A stretch of 39,232 nucleotides of DNA from an uncultured Methanobrevibacter sp. (GTDB lineage: Archaea; Methanobacteriota; Methanobacteria; Methanobacteriales; Methanobacteriaceae). The stretch covers positions 1 to 39,232 of the forward strand of contig NZ_CALDKF010000090.1 of NCBI RefSeq assembly GCF_937898925.1, written 5' to 3'. Both the position numbers and the translations under genes were made by a program. Below the pieces are notes generated by a model. That model was not told the origin of the DNA. It ran no database searches and worked only from the letters and a program-made list of their open reading frames with translations. Each line of letters starts with the position of its first letter. Position 1 is the first letter of the stretch. Positions 24,662-32,902 of this stretch are shown here, in pieces.

Positions 24662-25333
24662 TCAGAACTTCAAATTATCAATTGCCTTAACTAATTTTTC
24701 ACTTAATTCATAAGTTCTTCCCATAGGTTCATAAGAATATGTTTCATAAACAATAGTTGGAATACCACTTTCCACAACTGGAATTGTAATATACGGAGGG
24801 CTTGTTCTATACTCTGGAGCATAATAAACAAGGCCATCGATTTCATCCAACAACACATTGAGGAAAATAGTTGACTCATCATCAAATCCTGGAGCGAAAA
24901 TGAAATTGGTTTTTTCATAGGTTCCAGGTCCCTTTAAACCTTTATTGCTGTGAATATCTGCAAAGAAATCATACTTATTATCAATTATATGCGGTGCTGC
25001 AAACTCTTGAGCAAGCAACTGACCATCCATACGGCCCTCTGTTTCCGCGTCAAGCTCACCAACTACATTTATATTGTAAATATAATAGGAACAATTTAAA
25101 ATACCTTCTTTATCCCATTCAATTATTGTATCAAACAATCCCCTATGAGCCTTGCTCTCCATTGGATGCATGCCAATTAGGTAAGCTATTTTAATATTTG
25201 AATCAGTGTTTCCAAAAGGCCCATGAAGATGAACAGTTCCCAAGTCATTTTCTCCAATCAATTCTGCATCATATAGTGAAGAATTCACTTTTGCCTCATC
25301 TGTAGGTTCTTGAGGATAATCTTTCTTAATCAT
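24662..25333 (-). CDS. M14-like zinc metallohydrolase, cytosolic paralogue
   Basis: The 223 residues have the metal-site layout of the M14 carboxypeptidase/AspA-AstE superfamily: GMHPMES with His56-x2-Glu59, ADIHSNKG with His128, and IVYETYSYEP with Glu198 in the place of the general base; GRMDGQL near 100-106 offers a substrate-binding Arg. The protein has no signal peptide or membrane segment, so it would act in the cytoplasm. The substrate might be a peptide, N-acyl amino acid or gamma-glutamyl/isopeptide bond; none can be named. It lies 55 nt downstream of a close paralogue (25389-26195) that has an added membrane anchor. I do not recognise a characterised family member. Confidence 0.6.
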   Translation of the reverse strand: MIKKDYPQEPTDEAKVNSSLYDAELIGENDLGTVHLHGPFGNTDSNIKIAYLIGMHPMESKAHRGLFDTIIEWDKEGILNCSYYIYNINVVGELDAETEGRMDGQLLAQEFAAPHIIDNKYDFFADIHSNKGLKGPGTYEKTNFIFAPGFDDESTIFLNVLLDEIDGLVYYAPEYRTSPPYITIPVVESGIPTIVYETYSYEPMGRTYELSEKLVKAIDNLKF

Positions 25334-25388
25334 ATTTACACATCACACTTAAAAATTTATTAAAATTAATTATCAATTATTTCATAAA

Positions 25389-26195
25389 TTAAAATTCTAA
25401 ATTATCCACTACATCTACAAACTTATCCATCAAATCATAAGTTGTATTGATTGGCTCATAACAATATGTTTCATAGTTTACTGTTGGAATTCCCGCTTGC
25501 TCTGTAGGCAATGTGATATAAGGTGGACTTGACTGTGCACTTGGGAAATAGTAAACCAACTCTGGCATTTTATTTAAGATCTCATTTACAAAGGCTTCAG
25601 ACTTTTCATCCTGACCTACTGCAAAGACAAAATTGGTTTCTTCATAAGTTCCTGAAATCATGCCCTTATTGCTGTGAACATCTACAAAAAGATCATAATC
25701 ATTGCTGATTATATGGGGAGCTACAAACTCCTGAGCAAGCAACTGACCATCCATTCTTCCTTCATCATCAGTATCATAATTTGTTACATTGATTTTGTAG
25801 ATATAATAACAATAATTTAAAGAACTGCTTTTAGAATTTACAGTGTCAAATAAAGCTTTATGAGCCTTGCTTTCCAATGGATGCATACCAATTGAATAAG
25901 CTATTTTAATGTCTGAATCAATGTTCCCAAAAGGACCTAACAATTCTACAGACCCCAAATCATTTTCACCGAGCAACACAGAGTTAACATTTGAAGTGTC
26001 GATTTTCGCTTCAGCTGTTGGCCCATCAGGATAGGATTGATTAATATTGATAGCATTATCAACATTGCCAATAGAACCATTGCTAGAATTGTTTGAATTA
26101 TTGACAGATATTGCATATCCGAAAAAAACAATAGCTATCGCTAATATAATCACTAAAATAAGTATCAATTTTGATTTATTGTTATCTGGAATCAT
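25389..26195 (-). CDS. M14-like zinc metallohydrolase, membrane-anchored paralogue
   Basis: This 268-residue protein has a single N-terminal hydrophobic helix (residues 9-28, LILILVIILAIAIVFFGYA) and a Ser/Asn-rich linker (31-53), followed by a domain closely related to the preceding gene. The putative zinc ligands and base are His105-x2-Glu108 in GMHPLES, His174 in VDVHSNKG and Glu242 in NYETYCYEP. The anchor places the catalytic domain outside the membrane, where cell-wall peptides are the obvious candidate substrate in a pseudomurein archaeon; this is inference. It is upstream of its cytosolic paralogue on the same strand; the ATG has only a weak TGAGAA site. Confidence 0.6.
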   Translation of the reverse strand: MIPDNNKSKLILILVIILAIAIVFFGYAISVNNSNNSSNGSIGNVDNAININQSYPDGPTAEAKIDTSNVNSVLLGENDLGSVELLGPFGNIDSDIKIAYSIGMHPLESKAHKALFDTVNSKSSSLNYCYYIYKINVTNYDTDDEGRMDGQLLAQEFVAPHIISNDYDLFVDVHSNKGMISGTYEETNFVFAVGQDEKSEAFVNEILNKMPELVYYFPSAQSSPPYITLPTEQAGIPTVNYETYCYEPINTTYDLMDKFVDVVDNLEF

Positions 26196-26279
26196 ATTCT
26201 CAAAAATAGTAAAAATTAGAGAATAATTAAAATGAGAATAATTAAAATTAGTCCCTAATAGTTTAAAATGAATTTTTAA

Positions 26280-27641
26280 TTAATTTTTGTATTTTTCCAC
26301 CAAACTGATTCCCCAGCTAGCCATTTCATCAGCTTTTTCCTGGGAATCAGATTCAGCAAAGCATCTGAAGATCGGTTCAGTACCTGAAGGCCTGATAATT
26401 ACCCAACCATCATCCTTTAGGATTTTAACTCCATCTGTTGTATCAAGCTCGAAATCAGTTGTTTCCTTGATCTCGTCTGCAATCTTTGCCATGACTTCCT
26501 GCTTTAGATCATCAGCACATTCGACTTTCAATTTTTCCTGATAATAAACTGGAAGCTCTGCTACAAGCTCAGACAATGGCTTGTCTTCCTTAACGAGTAT
26601 TTCAAGAATCTTTGCTACAGTCATAGCTGCATCTCTTCCATAGATGAAGTCTGGGAAAATGAGTCCGCCATTTTCCTCTCCACCGAATAATCCATCAGTA
26701 TCCTTAAGTTTTCTTGCAACAAGCAAATCTCCAACAGCGGTAGCTATCACTTCACCACCAAATTCCTCTGCAATATCATAAATTGCTTGGGAAGTAGCTA
26801 CAGTAGTAACGATAATTCCTCCGCCATTTTCCTTTAGCATATGCTTTTCAACAAGGGCAAAGGTCTTATCTCCTAAAATGAAGTTTCCTTTCTCATCAAT
26901 GCAGATGGTCCTATCTGCATCACCATCATGAGCAAGACCAATGTCGGCACCTAAATTCTTAACAGTTGCAATCAAGTCCTGAAGATTCGGTTCAATTGGC
27001 TCTGGGTCTCTTCCTGGGAAAAATCCATCCGCTTGACAGTTGATGGTTGTTACCTCACAGCCTAATTCCTTAAGGATATAAGGTGCTGTATAGGAACCTG
27101 CTCCTGAACCGCAATCAACTACAACCTTAAGTTTTCTGTTTCTGATTGCTTCAGCATCAACTCTTTTTATTGTCTCTGCAATATACTCCTTAATTATAGT
27201 GTCATTGGTAAAGCATTCTCCAATCTTATCCCAAGAAGCCCTATTAGGCTCTGAGTCGAAGTATAACTTTTCAACCTCAATTTCCATGTCATCTGGAGTT
27301 CCTATACCAAACTCGTCTACGAATTTAAGGCCATTGTATTTTGGAGGATTGTGTGAAGCGGTTACAATGATTCCTCCATCGTAATAATTTCTTACAGCAT
27401 ATTGAATAGCTGGTGTCGGAAGAATTCCCAAATCCACAACATCACAGCCAGATGAAAGCAATCCAGCAGTAATTGCGTATTTAAGCATTGGAGTGCTTGT
27501 TCTTGTATCCCCTCCAATAGCTACAGTACCTTGAACAATTGATCCATAACTTGCTGCAAGACGTGATGCAAATTCCGGAGTCAAAACATCATTTGCAGTT
27601 CTTCTTACACCAAATGTACCAAATAATCTTTTTTCTACCAT
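26280..27641 (-). CDS. Phosphoglucosamine/phosphohexomutase, second paralogue (GlmM-like)
   Basis: The 453-residue alpha-D-phosphohexomutase has LFGTFGVRR (6-14), phosphoserine Ser96 in VTASHNPPKYNG, AHDGDADRTI near 235-244, sugar-selectivity loop FGGEENGGLIF near 318-328 and phosphate loop RPSGTEPIFRC near 419-429. The first mutase in this window has GEPSG at the selectivity loop, the second GEENG; the loop governs which sugar epimer is bound, and GEENS/GEMSG-type loops occur in phosphomannomutase/phosphoglucomutases and GlmM. So it may act on glucosamine-6-P, mannose-6-P or glucose-6-P; archaea often carry several and annotation as GlmM is common. AAAGGTCAT precedes the ATG. Confidence 0.82.
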   Translation of the reverse strand: MVEKRLFGTFGVRRTANDVLTPEFASRLAASYGSIVQGTVAIGGDTRTSTPMLKYAITAGLLSSGCDVVDLGILPTPAIQYAVRNYYDGGIIVTASHNPPKYNGLKFVDEFGIGTPDDMEIEVEKLYFDSEPNRASWDKIGECFTNDTIIKEYIAETIKRVDAEAIRNRKLKVVVDCGSGAGSYTAPYILKELGCEVTTINCQADGFFPGRDPEPIEPNLQDLIATVKNLGADIGLAHDGDADRTICIDEKGNFILGDKTFALVEKHMLKENGGGIIVTTVATSQAIYDIAEEFGGEVIATAVGDLLVARKLKDTDGLFGGEENGGLIFPDFIYGRDAAMTVAKILEILVKEDKPLSELVAELPVYYQEKLKVECADDLKQEVMAKIADEIKETTDFELDTTDGVKILKDDGWVIIRPSGTEPIFRCFAESDSQEKADEMASWGISLVEKYKN

Positions 27642-27770
27642 TTTATGACCTTTATAAAATTTAATAAATGATTAAATATTTAATATTTTAAATTATTTTT
27701 AATATTTTAAATTATTTTAAATCTAAATATATTTTTGTTTATAAAGTTTAAATATTTTATTAAAAAATGC

Positions 27771-28169
27771 TTAAGAAAGCAATTTAATCGAATTTGAATT
27801 GGATAAAATCAGTTCCATTGAAGACTTGTACTCCGTTATGCTTCCAATTACCTTCACTTTATGATTCTTAAAACTCTCTAAATCATTTCCAGCATCCTTA
27901 AGCTCAACTAATGTCGATTCAAAAATGATTAGGTTTATCTTTCCAGTACCATCATTCAACTCCATAAAGCAAGAGCTTCCGCTTGAAGATTCCTTAATCG
28001 ATTCAATCACTCCTGTGACTGCTACAGTTTCTCCAATATTGTTTCTTGTAATGTCCTTTATTTGAATTTCCTTAGGTTCAATGTAAGATGCAAAAACAAG
28101 CATTCCAATAATTCCAACTAATGATGTAATCAATGCAACCTTAAAAATTATCTTGTCATTTAATTCCAT
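27771..28169 (-). CDS. Membrane-anchored OB-fold protein
   Basis: The 132-residue protein has one N-terminal transmembrane helix (about residues 9-28, FKVALITSLVGIIGMLVFAS) and a C-terminal OB-fold of the tRNA-anticodon/RPA type: VAVTGVIESIKES, CFMELNDGTGKINLIIF and HKVKVIGSITEYKSSMELIL. The domain should face the cell exterior, where single-stranded nucleic acid is not expected, so the fold may bind something else or act in surface DNA uptake/repair; function unknown. GGTGAT precedes the ATG. It lies downstream of the DNA ligase gene on the same strand, but separated by about 266 nt. Confidence 0.7.
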   Translation of the reverse strand: MELNDKIIFKVALITSLVGIIGMLVFASYIEPKEIQIKDITRNNIGETVAVTGVIESIKESSSGSSCFMELNDGTGKINLIIFESTLVELKDAGNDLESFKNHKVKVIGSITEYKSSMELILSNSNSIKLLS

Positions 28170-28435
28170 AAAATCACCAAATAATATTCTTAAAATGATT
28201 TATTTTTAAAATAACATATAAATATTGCTTAAAATTAAAAAATAAGTTATATTATGAATATAATATTGTTTTAAACTCACCATAATTATTTAAAATGATA
28301 TCAATGATAAAATTCAATGAAAAATTATGGTGGCGAATGGAAAAAATAAGAAAGAAAAAATAGCTAAAAAAGTATGAAAAAATAAAAAAAAAGAAAAGGA
28401 AGAATTAAAAAGAATTAAAAAAATAAAAATTAAGA

Positions 28436-30091
28436 TTATTGACCCTCATACATTGATTCTAATCTTTCGATTGTATCAATGTCCTCTACACCCTTATCTG
28501 TTCTTATGCCTTTTACAATAGGGAAACGTAAAGAGTATCCTGCAGGATATTCTGGACTTTTTACAATCTCACTGTATTTTATTTCTAAAACAATCTTTGG
28601 CTGAACAGTAATGTGAGTTCCTTTCTCTGAGATTATGATTTCTTGCATTTGTTTTGTTAGATTTGCCAAATCATCATCTGAAAATCCACTTCCAATCTTG
28701 GTGATGGTTTGCAAATCCCCGTATTCATCACGAAGAGCAATCTCATAGGATCCTATAAACTCTCCCCTTTTACCTATTCCCTTTGTTCCTCCAACAATAA
28801 CTGCATCCAATGTTTCAGGTTCTGCCTTGAACTTTAACATTTTCTTTCCACGAATTCCAGGGATATACGGTTCAGCACAGTTTTTAATCATGATTCCCTC
28901 ATGTCCACCAGCTATGGATTTATTGAATAACTCTACAGCATCATCTATGTTTTCAGGACCAACTTTTACAATATCACTGAGGTTCAATTCATCAATTGAG
29001 GTATCCACAGCATTTTCCAAAATCTCCCTACGTTTGATGATAGGTTCATCAACTACAGGCTCATTGAAGTAGAGCAAATCGTAGAGGAATATTTTTATAG
29101 GAACATTTTTCATTGCATCATGGATATCATATTTCCTTCTGACCCTTTGCAACACTGTTTGGAATGGAAGAGGCTTGTTGTCTCTGAATCCTACAATTTC
29201 CCCTTCAGCAATAAAGTCCTCATCTGGGAAACCTCTTCTGATGAAATCCACTGCATCCGGGAAAGCATGTGTGACATTTTCCAAACGGCGAGTGAATAAA
29301 GTGATTTCATCACCATTCTTATGGAATTGAGTACGGAACCCATCATATTTAGTCTCACAAAGTGCACAACCCATTTCTTCAATGCTTATATCAATACCTT
29401 CAGAGAGTTGTGCAAGCATTGGCTTTACTGGCCTTCCAGGAATCAATGTCAATTTCTTAAGCCCTTCTTCACCTTCAAGCTTTGCCACTTTTGCAACAAG
29501 ACCTAAGTCATTTGTCAACATATGAGCCCTTTCAGCAACAGCCTTGTCAACACCAAAGGCTTGGGATATTGCATCACGAATGATCCCTTCTCCAACGCCA
29601 ATCCTAAGCTCTTCCAAAATGGTTCTGCAAATGTATTTTGCTTCCTTTCCAGAAGCGGAAGATAAAAGTTCAAGAATATTGGAAATTTTACGGGCAGTGG
29701 ATCTGCTTCCAGATATTGTTGCCAATTTTCTCAATTGATTATAAACAAATTTAACAGTTAATGGCTGTGAGAAAAATGTCATTTGAGCCTTTTTGGCATA
29801 GAGCTTTTCTGCAGCTGCTCCAATGTCTCCTTCATCACGGATGGCATCTTCAACGGCATCTACAGAAACTCCTACAGCATCTCCAACAGCTTTCATAACT
29901 AGCTTATCGCCTATTCCCTGTTCCTCTTCACTCCAAGAAGGGAAAACACTACCTAAAGCCATTAATGTGATCTTCTCTAAATCCTCTTCCTCAACTTTTA
30001 TTAGAAAATCCGCCAAAATATCTGTTTTTTCCAATCTTTTTGTAGTGGCTCCTAATGCCTCGTAAACATTTACAAGTTCTTGATATTTCAT
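28436..30091 (-). CDS. lig: ATP-dependent DNA ligase
   Basis: The 551-residue enzyme seals nicks in replication and repair. The N-terminal DNA-binding domain occupies about residues 1-215; the adenylation domain starts with motif I Lys248 in CETKYDGFRTQFHK, then LFTRRLENVT, EGEIVGF and GHEGIMIKN; motif IV-V and the C-terminal OB-fold follow with VLEIKYSEIVKSPEY and SLRFPIVKGIR. Size and motifs are those of archaeal LigI-type enzymes. A TTG nine codons upstream is in frame, but GGGAGTG lies five bases before the ATG at 30091 and MKYQELVNVYEAL is the usual family start, so that is used. Confidence 0.96.
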   Translation of the reverse strand: MKYQELVNVYEALGATTKRLEKTDILADFLIKVEEEDLEKITLMALGSVFPSWSEEEQGIGDKLVMKAVGDAVGVSVDAVEDAIRDEGDIGAAAEKLYAKKAQMTFFSQPLTVKFVYNQLRKLATISGSRSTARKISNILELLSSASGKEAKYICRTILEELRIGVGEGIIRDAISQAFGVDKAVAERAHMLTNDLGLVAKVAKLEGEEGLKKLTLIPGRPVKPMLAQLSEGIDISIEEMGCALCETKYDGFRTQFHKNGDEITLFTRRLENVTHAFPDAVDFIRRGFPDEDFIAEGEIVGFRDNKPLPFQTVLQRVRRKYDIHDAMKNVPIKIFLYDLLYFNEPVVDEPIIKRREILENAVDTSIDELNLSDIVKVGPENIDDAVELFNKSIAGGHEGIMIKNCAEPYIPGIRGKKMLKFKAEPETLDAVIVGGTKGIGKRGEFIGSYEIALRDEYGDLQTITKIGSGFSDDDLANLTKQMQEIIISEKGTHITVQPKIVLEIKYSEIVKSPEYPAGYSLRFPIVKGIRTDKGVEDIDTIERLESMYEGQ

Positions 30092-30172
30092 CTTTTCACT
30101 CCCAAGAATCAGTGACAATTTGATTTAATTTATTTTAAAATTTGTGATAAAATCATTAATGATAAAATTAAT

Positions 30173-31447
30173 CTAAAAATCTCCTTTAGCTATTTTAACT
30201 GCACAGTACTCTCCACACATAGCGCACATTTCATCATCATCAAGTTCACATTTGTTTCTATAATGCCTTGGCTTGACATTGTCAAAAGCAAGATTGAATT
30301 GAGCTTCCCAGTCAAAGTTTTTCCTTGCAGTTGCCATTTCCACTTCCTTTTCCCATGCAGTTTCCAAACCTAAGGCAACATCTGCAGCTTGGGCAGCAAT
30401 CTTGCTTGCAATGACTCCTTCCTTAACATCCTCGAGGGAAGGCAGTGACAAATGTTCTGCAGGTGTTACATAGCATAGGAAATCAGCTCCGCTCGAAGCG
30501 GCAATAGCTCCTCCAATAGCTGAAGTGATATGATCATAACCAGGTGCTAAATCTGTAACGATTGGACCTAAAACATAAAATGGAGCTCCATGACATAATG
30601 TCTTTTGAATTTCCATATTGGACCTGATTTGATTTAATGGAACATGCCCCGGACCTTCAACCATAGTTTGAACTCCTGCTTCCTGAGCCCTTTTAACAAG
30701 GGTTCCCAAGGTAACCAATTCCTGAATCTGGGAAGTGTCAGTTGCATCTGATAAGCATCCTGGACGAAGCCCATCACCTAATGAAAGGGTGATGTCATAT
30801 TCCAAAGCGATTTCGAGAAGGTAATCGTAATTCGCATATAATGGGTTTTCCTCTCCATTATGTAAAATCCATGAAGCAAGGAAAGTTCCTCCTCTGCTTA
30901 CAATACCCATCATTCTTTTAGCTTTCTGCAGCTTTTGAACTAAATCCTGATTAATTCCACAGTGAAGGGTCATGAAGTCAACACCATCTTTTGCCTGATG
31001 GATGATTGATTCCCATATGTCATCCTCATCCATTTCGATGATTTCATTGCCTTTATTTAATGTGATGACTCCTGCTTCATAAATCGGAACAGTTCCAATA
31101 GGCACATCTACAGAATCCATAATCTTTTCTCTGAATTCAAGTAATTTAGGACCTGTACTTAAGTCCATAATCGCATCTGCACCAAAATCAACCGCCAACT
31201 TTGCCTTTTTCATTTCAAGATCAATATCCTCGATTTTACTTGATGAACCTATATTTGCATTGATTTTAGTGGTTAATCCCTTTCCAATACCGCAAGCTTT
31301 AGTTTCTCTTCCAATATTCTTTGGGATTACAATAGTTCCATTAGCTACTCCCTTTAATATCTTTTCTACATCTATCCTTTCAAATTCCGCAACCGCTTTC
31401 ATTTCAGGGGTGATGTTTCCTTTCTTAGCTTCAGTCATCTGTGTCAT
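30173..31447 (-). CDS. thiC: Phosphomethylpyrimidine synthase (thiamine HMP-P synthesis)
   Basis: The 424-residue enzyme converts aminoimidazole ribotide into hydroxymethylpyrimidine phosphate by non-canonical radical SAM chemistry in thiamine synthesis. Visible are MTLHCGINQ (near 164), SRGGTFLASWILHN (near 189-202), SLGDGLRPGC, MVEGPGHVPLNQI and the C-terminal iron-sulfur motif CAMCGEYC. That motif is Cx2Cx3C, one residue shorter than the Cx2Cx4C of bacterial ThiC. AAAGGTG stands five bases before ATG 31447; a second ATG three codons on is less well placed. No thiamine riboswitch is seen upstream; instead an inverted repeat lies in the leader. Confidence 0.95.
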   Translation of the reverse strand: MTQMTEAKKGNITPEMKAVAEFERIDVEKILKGVANGTIVIPKNIGRETKACGIGKGLTTKINANIGSSSKIEDIDLEMKKAKLAVDFGADAIMDLSTGPKLLEFREKIMDSVDVPIGTVPIYEAGVITLNKGNEIIEMDEDDIWESIIHQAKDGVDFMTLHCGINQDLVQKLQKAKRMMGIVSRGGTFLASWILHNGEENPLYANYDYLLEIALEYDITLSLGDGLRPGCLSDATDTSQIQELVTLGTLVKRAQEAGVQTMVEGPGHVPLNQIRSNMEIQKTLCHGAPFYVLGPIVTDLAPGYDHITSAIGGAIAASSGADFLCYVTPAEHLSLPSLEDVKEGVIASKIAAQAADVALGLETAWEKEVEMATARKNFDWEAQFNLAFDNVKPRHYRNKCELDDDEMCAMCGEYCAVKIAKGDF

Positions 31448-31534
31448 TAAAGCACCTTTAATAATTTAAATCATTTTAATTTTGAAATATAATTGTAATA
31501 ATCATCATAGTATTATATCTATAACATTAATCTA

Positions 31535-31566
31535 TTACATAATCCATAACATATTAAATTATGTAA
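31535..31566 (-). promoter_or_regulatory. Inverted repeat in the thiC leader/promoter
   Basis: TTACATAAT (31535-31543) and ATTATGTAA (31558-31566) form a perfect 9-bp inverted repeat with a 14-nt spacer, 88 nt before the thiC start. A minus-strand TATA-like ATTTATATG at about 31597-31605 would start transcription just upstream of it, so the repeat could be an operator or a leader hairpin. The regulator is not identifiable here. Confidence 0.4.
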
Positions 31567-31625
31567 TTTATTATTTAATTAATTTGTTATAATCACATAT
31601 AAATGACAAAATTAGATTTATTAAA

Positions 31626-31709
31626 TTAATTAAGAAATAGTTCAAAAACAGTCTAATAAATAGGGTAATGATTAATTAAAAAAATAGTTCAAAAACAGTT
31701 GAATAAATA
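31626..31709 (+). repeat. Pair of 37-nt imperfect direct repeats
   Basis: Copies at 31626-31662 and 31672-31709 share TTAATTAA then AAATAGTTCAAAAACAGT, two variable bases and AATAAATA. They sit between the thiC promoter and the end of the SDR gene, which is 45 nt away. With the IR described separately they are all I see in the 306-nt region 31448-31753. Confidence 0.75.
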
Positions 31710-31753
31710 TAAAAAATAAAAAAGAAAAAATAATTGAAAAATAAAATTTTCAA

Positions 31754-32524
31754 TTATATACAGGTGTATCCACCATCAACAGCAATTGATTGACCAGTTA
31801 CGTAACCGGATTTAGGGGATGCTAAGTATACAACAGTGGAATCTAATTCTCCGTCTACACCAGATCTTCCAACAGGTACAACAGTTTTTGTGTAAGCTTT
31901 GTACTCTTCAGTTTCTAATAAGTCAATGGTTAATTCAGTTGGGAAAGTACCTGGACAGATTGCATTTACAGTAATGTTGTATTTTGCCCATTCTGCTGCT
32001 AATTGTCTTGTGAGGTTTACTACTCCACCTTTTGCTGCTGCATATGGGGAAGTTGGAGTTGCCATGGTTCCTACTAAACCAAACATGGATGCAGTGTTGA
32101 TGATTCTTCCGTATTTTTGTGGAATCATTGCTTTTTTAGCTACTTCTCTGGACATTTTGAAAGTACCAGTGAGGTCTACATCTACGGTTTTGTTCCATTC
32201 ATCATCAGTTAATAATTCTGCTTCTTTTGTTGCACCGTATCCTGCGTTGTTGTGGAGAATGTCAATTCTTCCAAAGTGGTCCATGATTTCTGCAACACAT
32301 TTTTCTACACTTTCAGTGTCAGTTACATCACAAACTACACCAATGCAGTCCACACCAAGTTCTTTAATTTCATCTGCTACTTGGTTTAATCTTTCTTGTC
32401 TTCTTCCAGTTACTACAACATCTGCACCATATCTTGCGTATGCTTTTGCCATTTGTACACCAATACCGGAAGATGCACCACTTACTACAGCAACTTGACC
32501 TTGTAAATTAAATAAATCATTCAT
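31754..32524 (-). CDS. Short-chain dehydrogenase/reductase (FabG/gluconate dehydrogenase-like)
   Basis: The 256-residue classical SDR has the cofactor motif SGASSGIG (15-22), NNAG (92-95), and the catalytic Ser146-Tyr161-x3-Lys165 set in INTASMFG and SPYAAAKGG. The closest families are 3-oxoacyl-ACP reductase and gluconate 5-dehydrogenase types; TGRRQER at the end of beta-2 suggests NADP(H), Arg contacting the phosphate. As archaea make isoprenoid lipids, a sugar or alcohol substrate is likelier. Codon use resembles the strongly expressed rps3ae and mtrA paralogue, suggesting high expression. GGAGATG precedes ATG 32524, and an operator-like palindrome lies further upstream. It may have bacterial origin. 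Confidence 0.88.
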   Translation of the reverse strand: MNDLFNLQGQVAVVSGASSGIGVQMAKAYARYGADVVVTGRRQERLNQVADEIKELGVDCIGVVCDVTDTESVEKCVAEIMDHFGRIDILHNNAGYGATKEAELLTDDEWNKTVDVDLTGTFKMSREVAKKAMIPQKYGRIINTASMFGLVGTMATPTSPYAAAKGGVVNLTRQLAAEWAKYNITVNAICPGTFPTELTIDLLETEEYKAYTKTVVPVGRSGVDGELDSTVVYLASPKSGYVTGQSIAVDGGYTCI

Positions 32525-32621
32525 TTTTTCATCTCCATAGATATCCTTTTTTAAGGTTATCTTTGTAATTAATAATATGTTTTTCTTAACTTATAAACTT
32601 AACACATTTCATTTTTTTCTA

Positions 32622-32640
32622 AATTTAACTAGGTTAAATT
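32622..32640 (-). promoter_or_regulatory. Operator-like palindrome upstream of the SDR gene
   Basis: AATTTAAC-TAG-GTTAAATT is a perfect 8-bp inverted repeat with a 3-nt spacer, about 25 nt upstream of the probable TATA box and about 100 nt before the start codon. Size and symmetry suit a dimeric winged-helix or TetR-like factor. The regulator is unknown. Confidence 0.45.
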
Positions 32641-32819
32641 AGATATTTTTTAAAATTTTTTATTATATTGTATAATTTTTTTAAGATTTTTTTAAATTTT
32701 ATTCATTTGTTAAACTTGAGTTTAAACAAACACTCATAAAAATAGGCAATAACTTAAAAATAGATATGTCAATAAATAATAAAAAACGATTATTTCTAAT
32801 AAATACGAATAAATAATGT

Positions 32820-32854
32820 AAAAAAAGAATTTGATGAATTGATTTTTCATCAAA
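32820..32854 (-). terminator. Hairpin and T-run after the CDF transporter gene
   Basis: Read on the minus strand, a perfect 9-bp stem (32846-32854 with 32830-32838, 7-nt loop) is followed by TTCTTTTTT at 32829-32821. It lies about 50 nt beyond the transporter stop and resembles an intrinsic terminator. Confidence 0.55.
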
Positions 32855-32902
32855 AAAAATAAGAAAAGTTTGAAATGAATTAATCAAACTTTAATATTCA
32901 AA

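Larger units (their letters stand above)
32525..32902. other. Intergenic region SDR / CDF transporter
   Basis: The 378-nt region holds the SDR promoter (minus-strand TATA-like TTTATAAG at about 32591-32598), an operator-like palindrome at 32622-32640 and the terminator hairpin of the transporter gene at 32820-32854. A 62-codon frame at 32699-32887 has no ribosome site or recognisable protein and is not called. Confidence 0.5.

Noticed and set aside
30092..30118. Upstream TTG start for DNA ligase
   Set aside because: The SD GGGAGTG lies inside this extension and the usual family N-terminus begins at ATG 30091.
31899..32498. A 199-codon frame antisense to the SDR gene
   Set aside because: Shadow of the SDR coding frame; long only because codon use there avoids stops on the opposite strand.
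32699..32887. A 62-codon frame on the minus strand between the SDR and transporter genes
   Set aside because: It overlaps the transporter terminator hairpin, has no SD and shows only low-complexity hydrophobic sequence.
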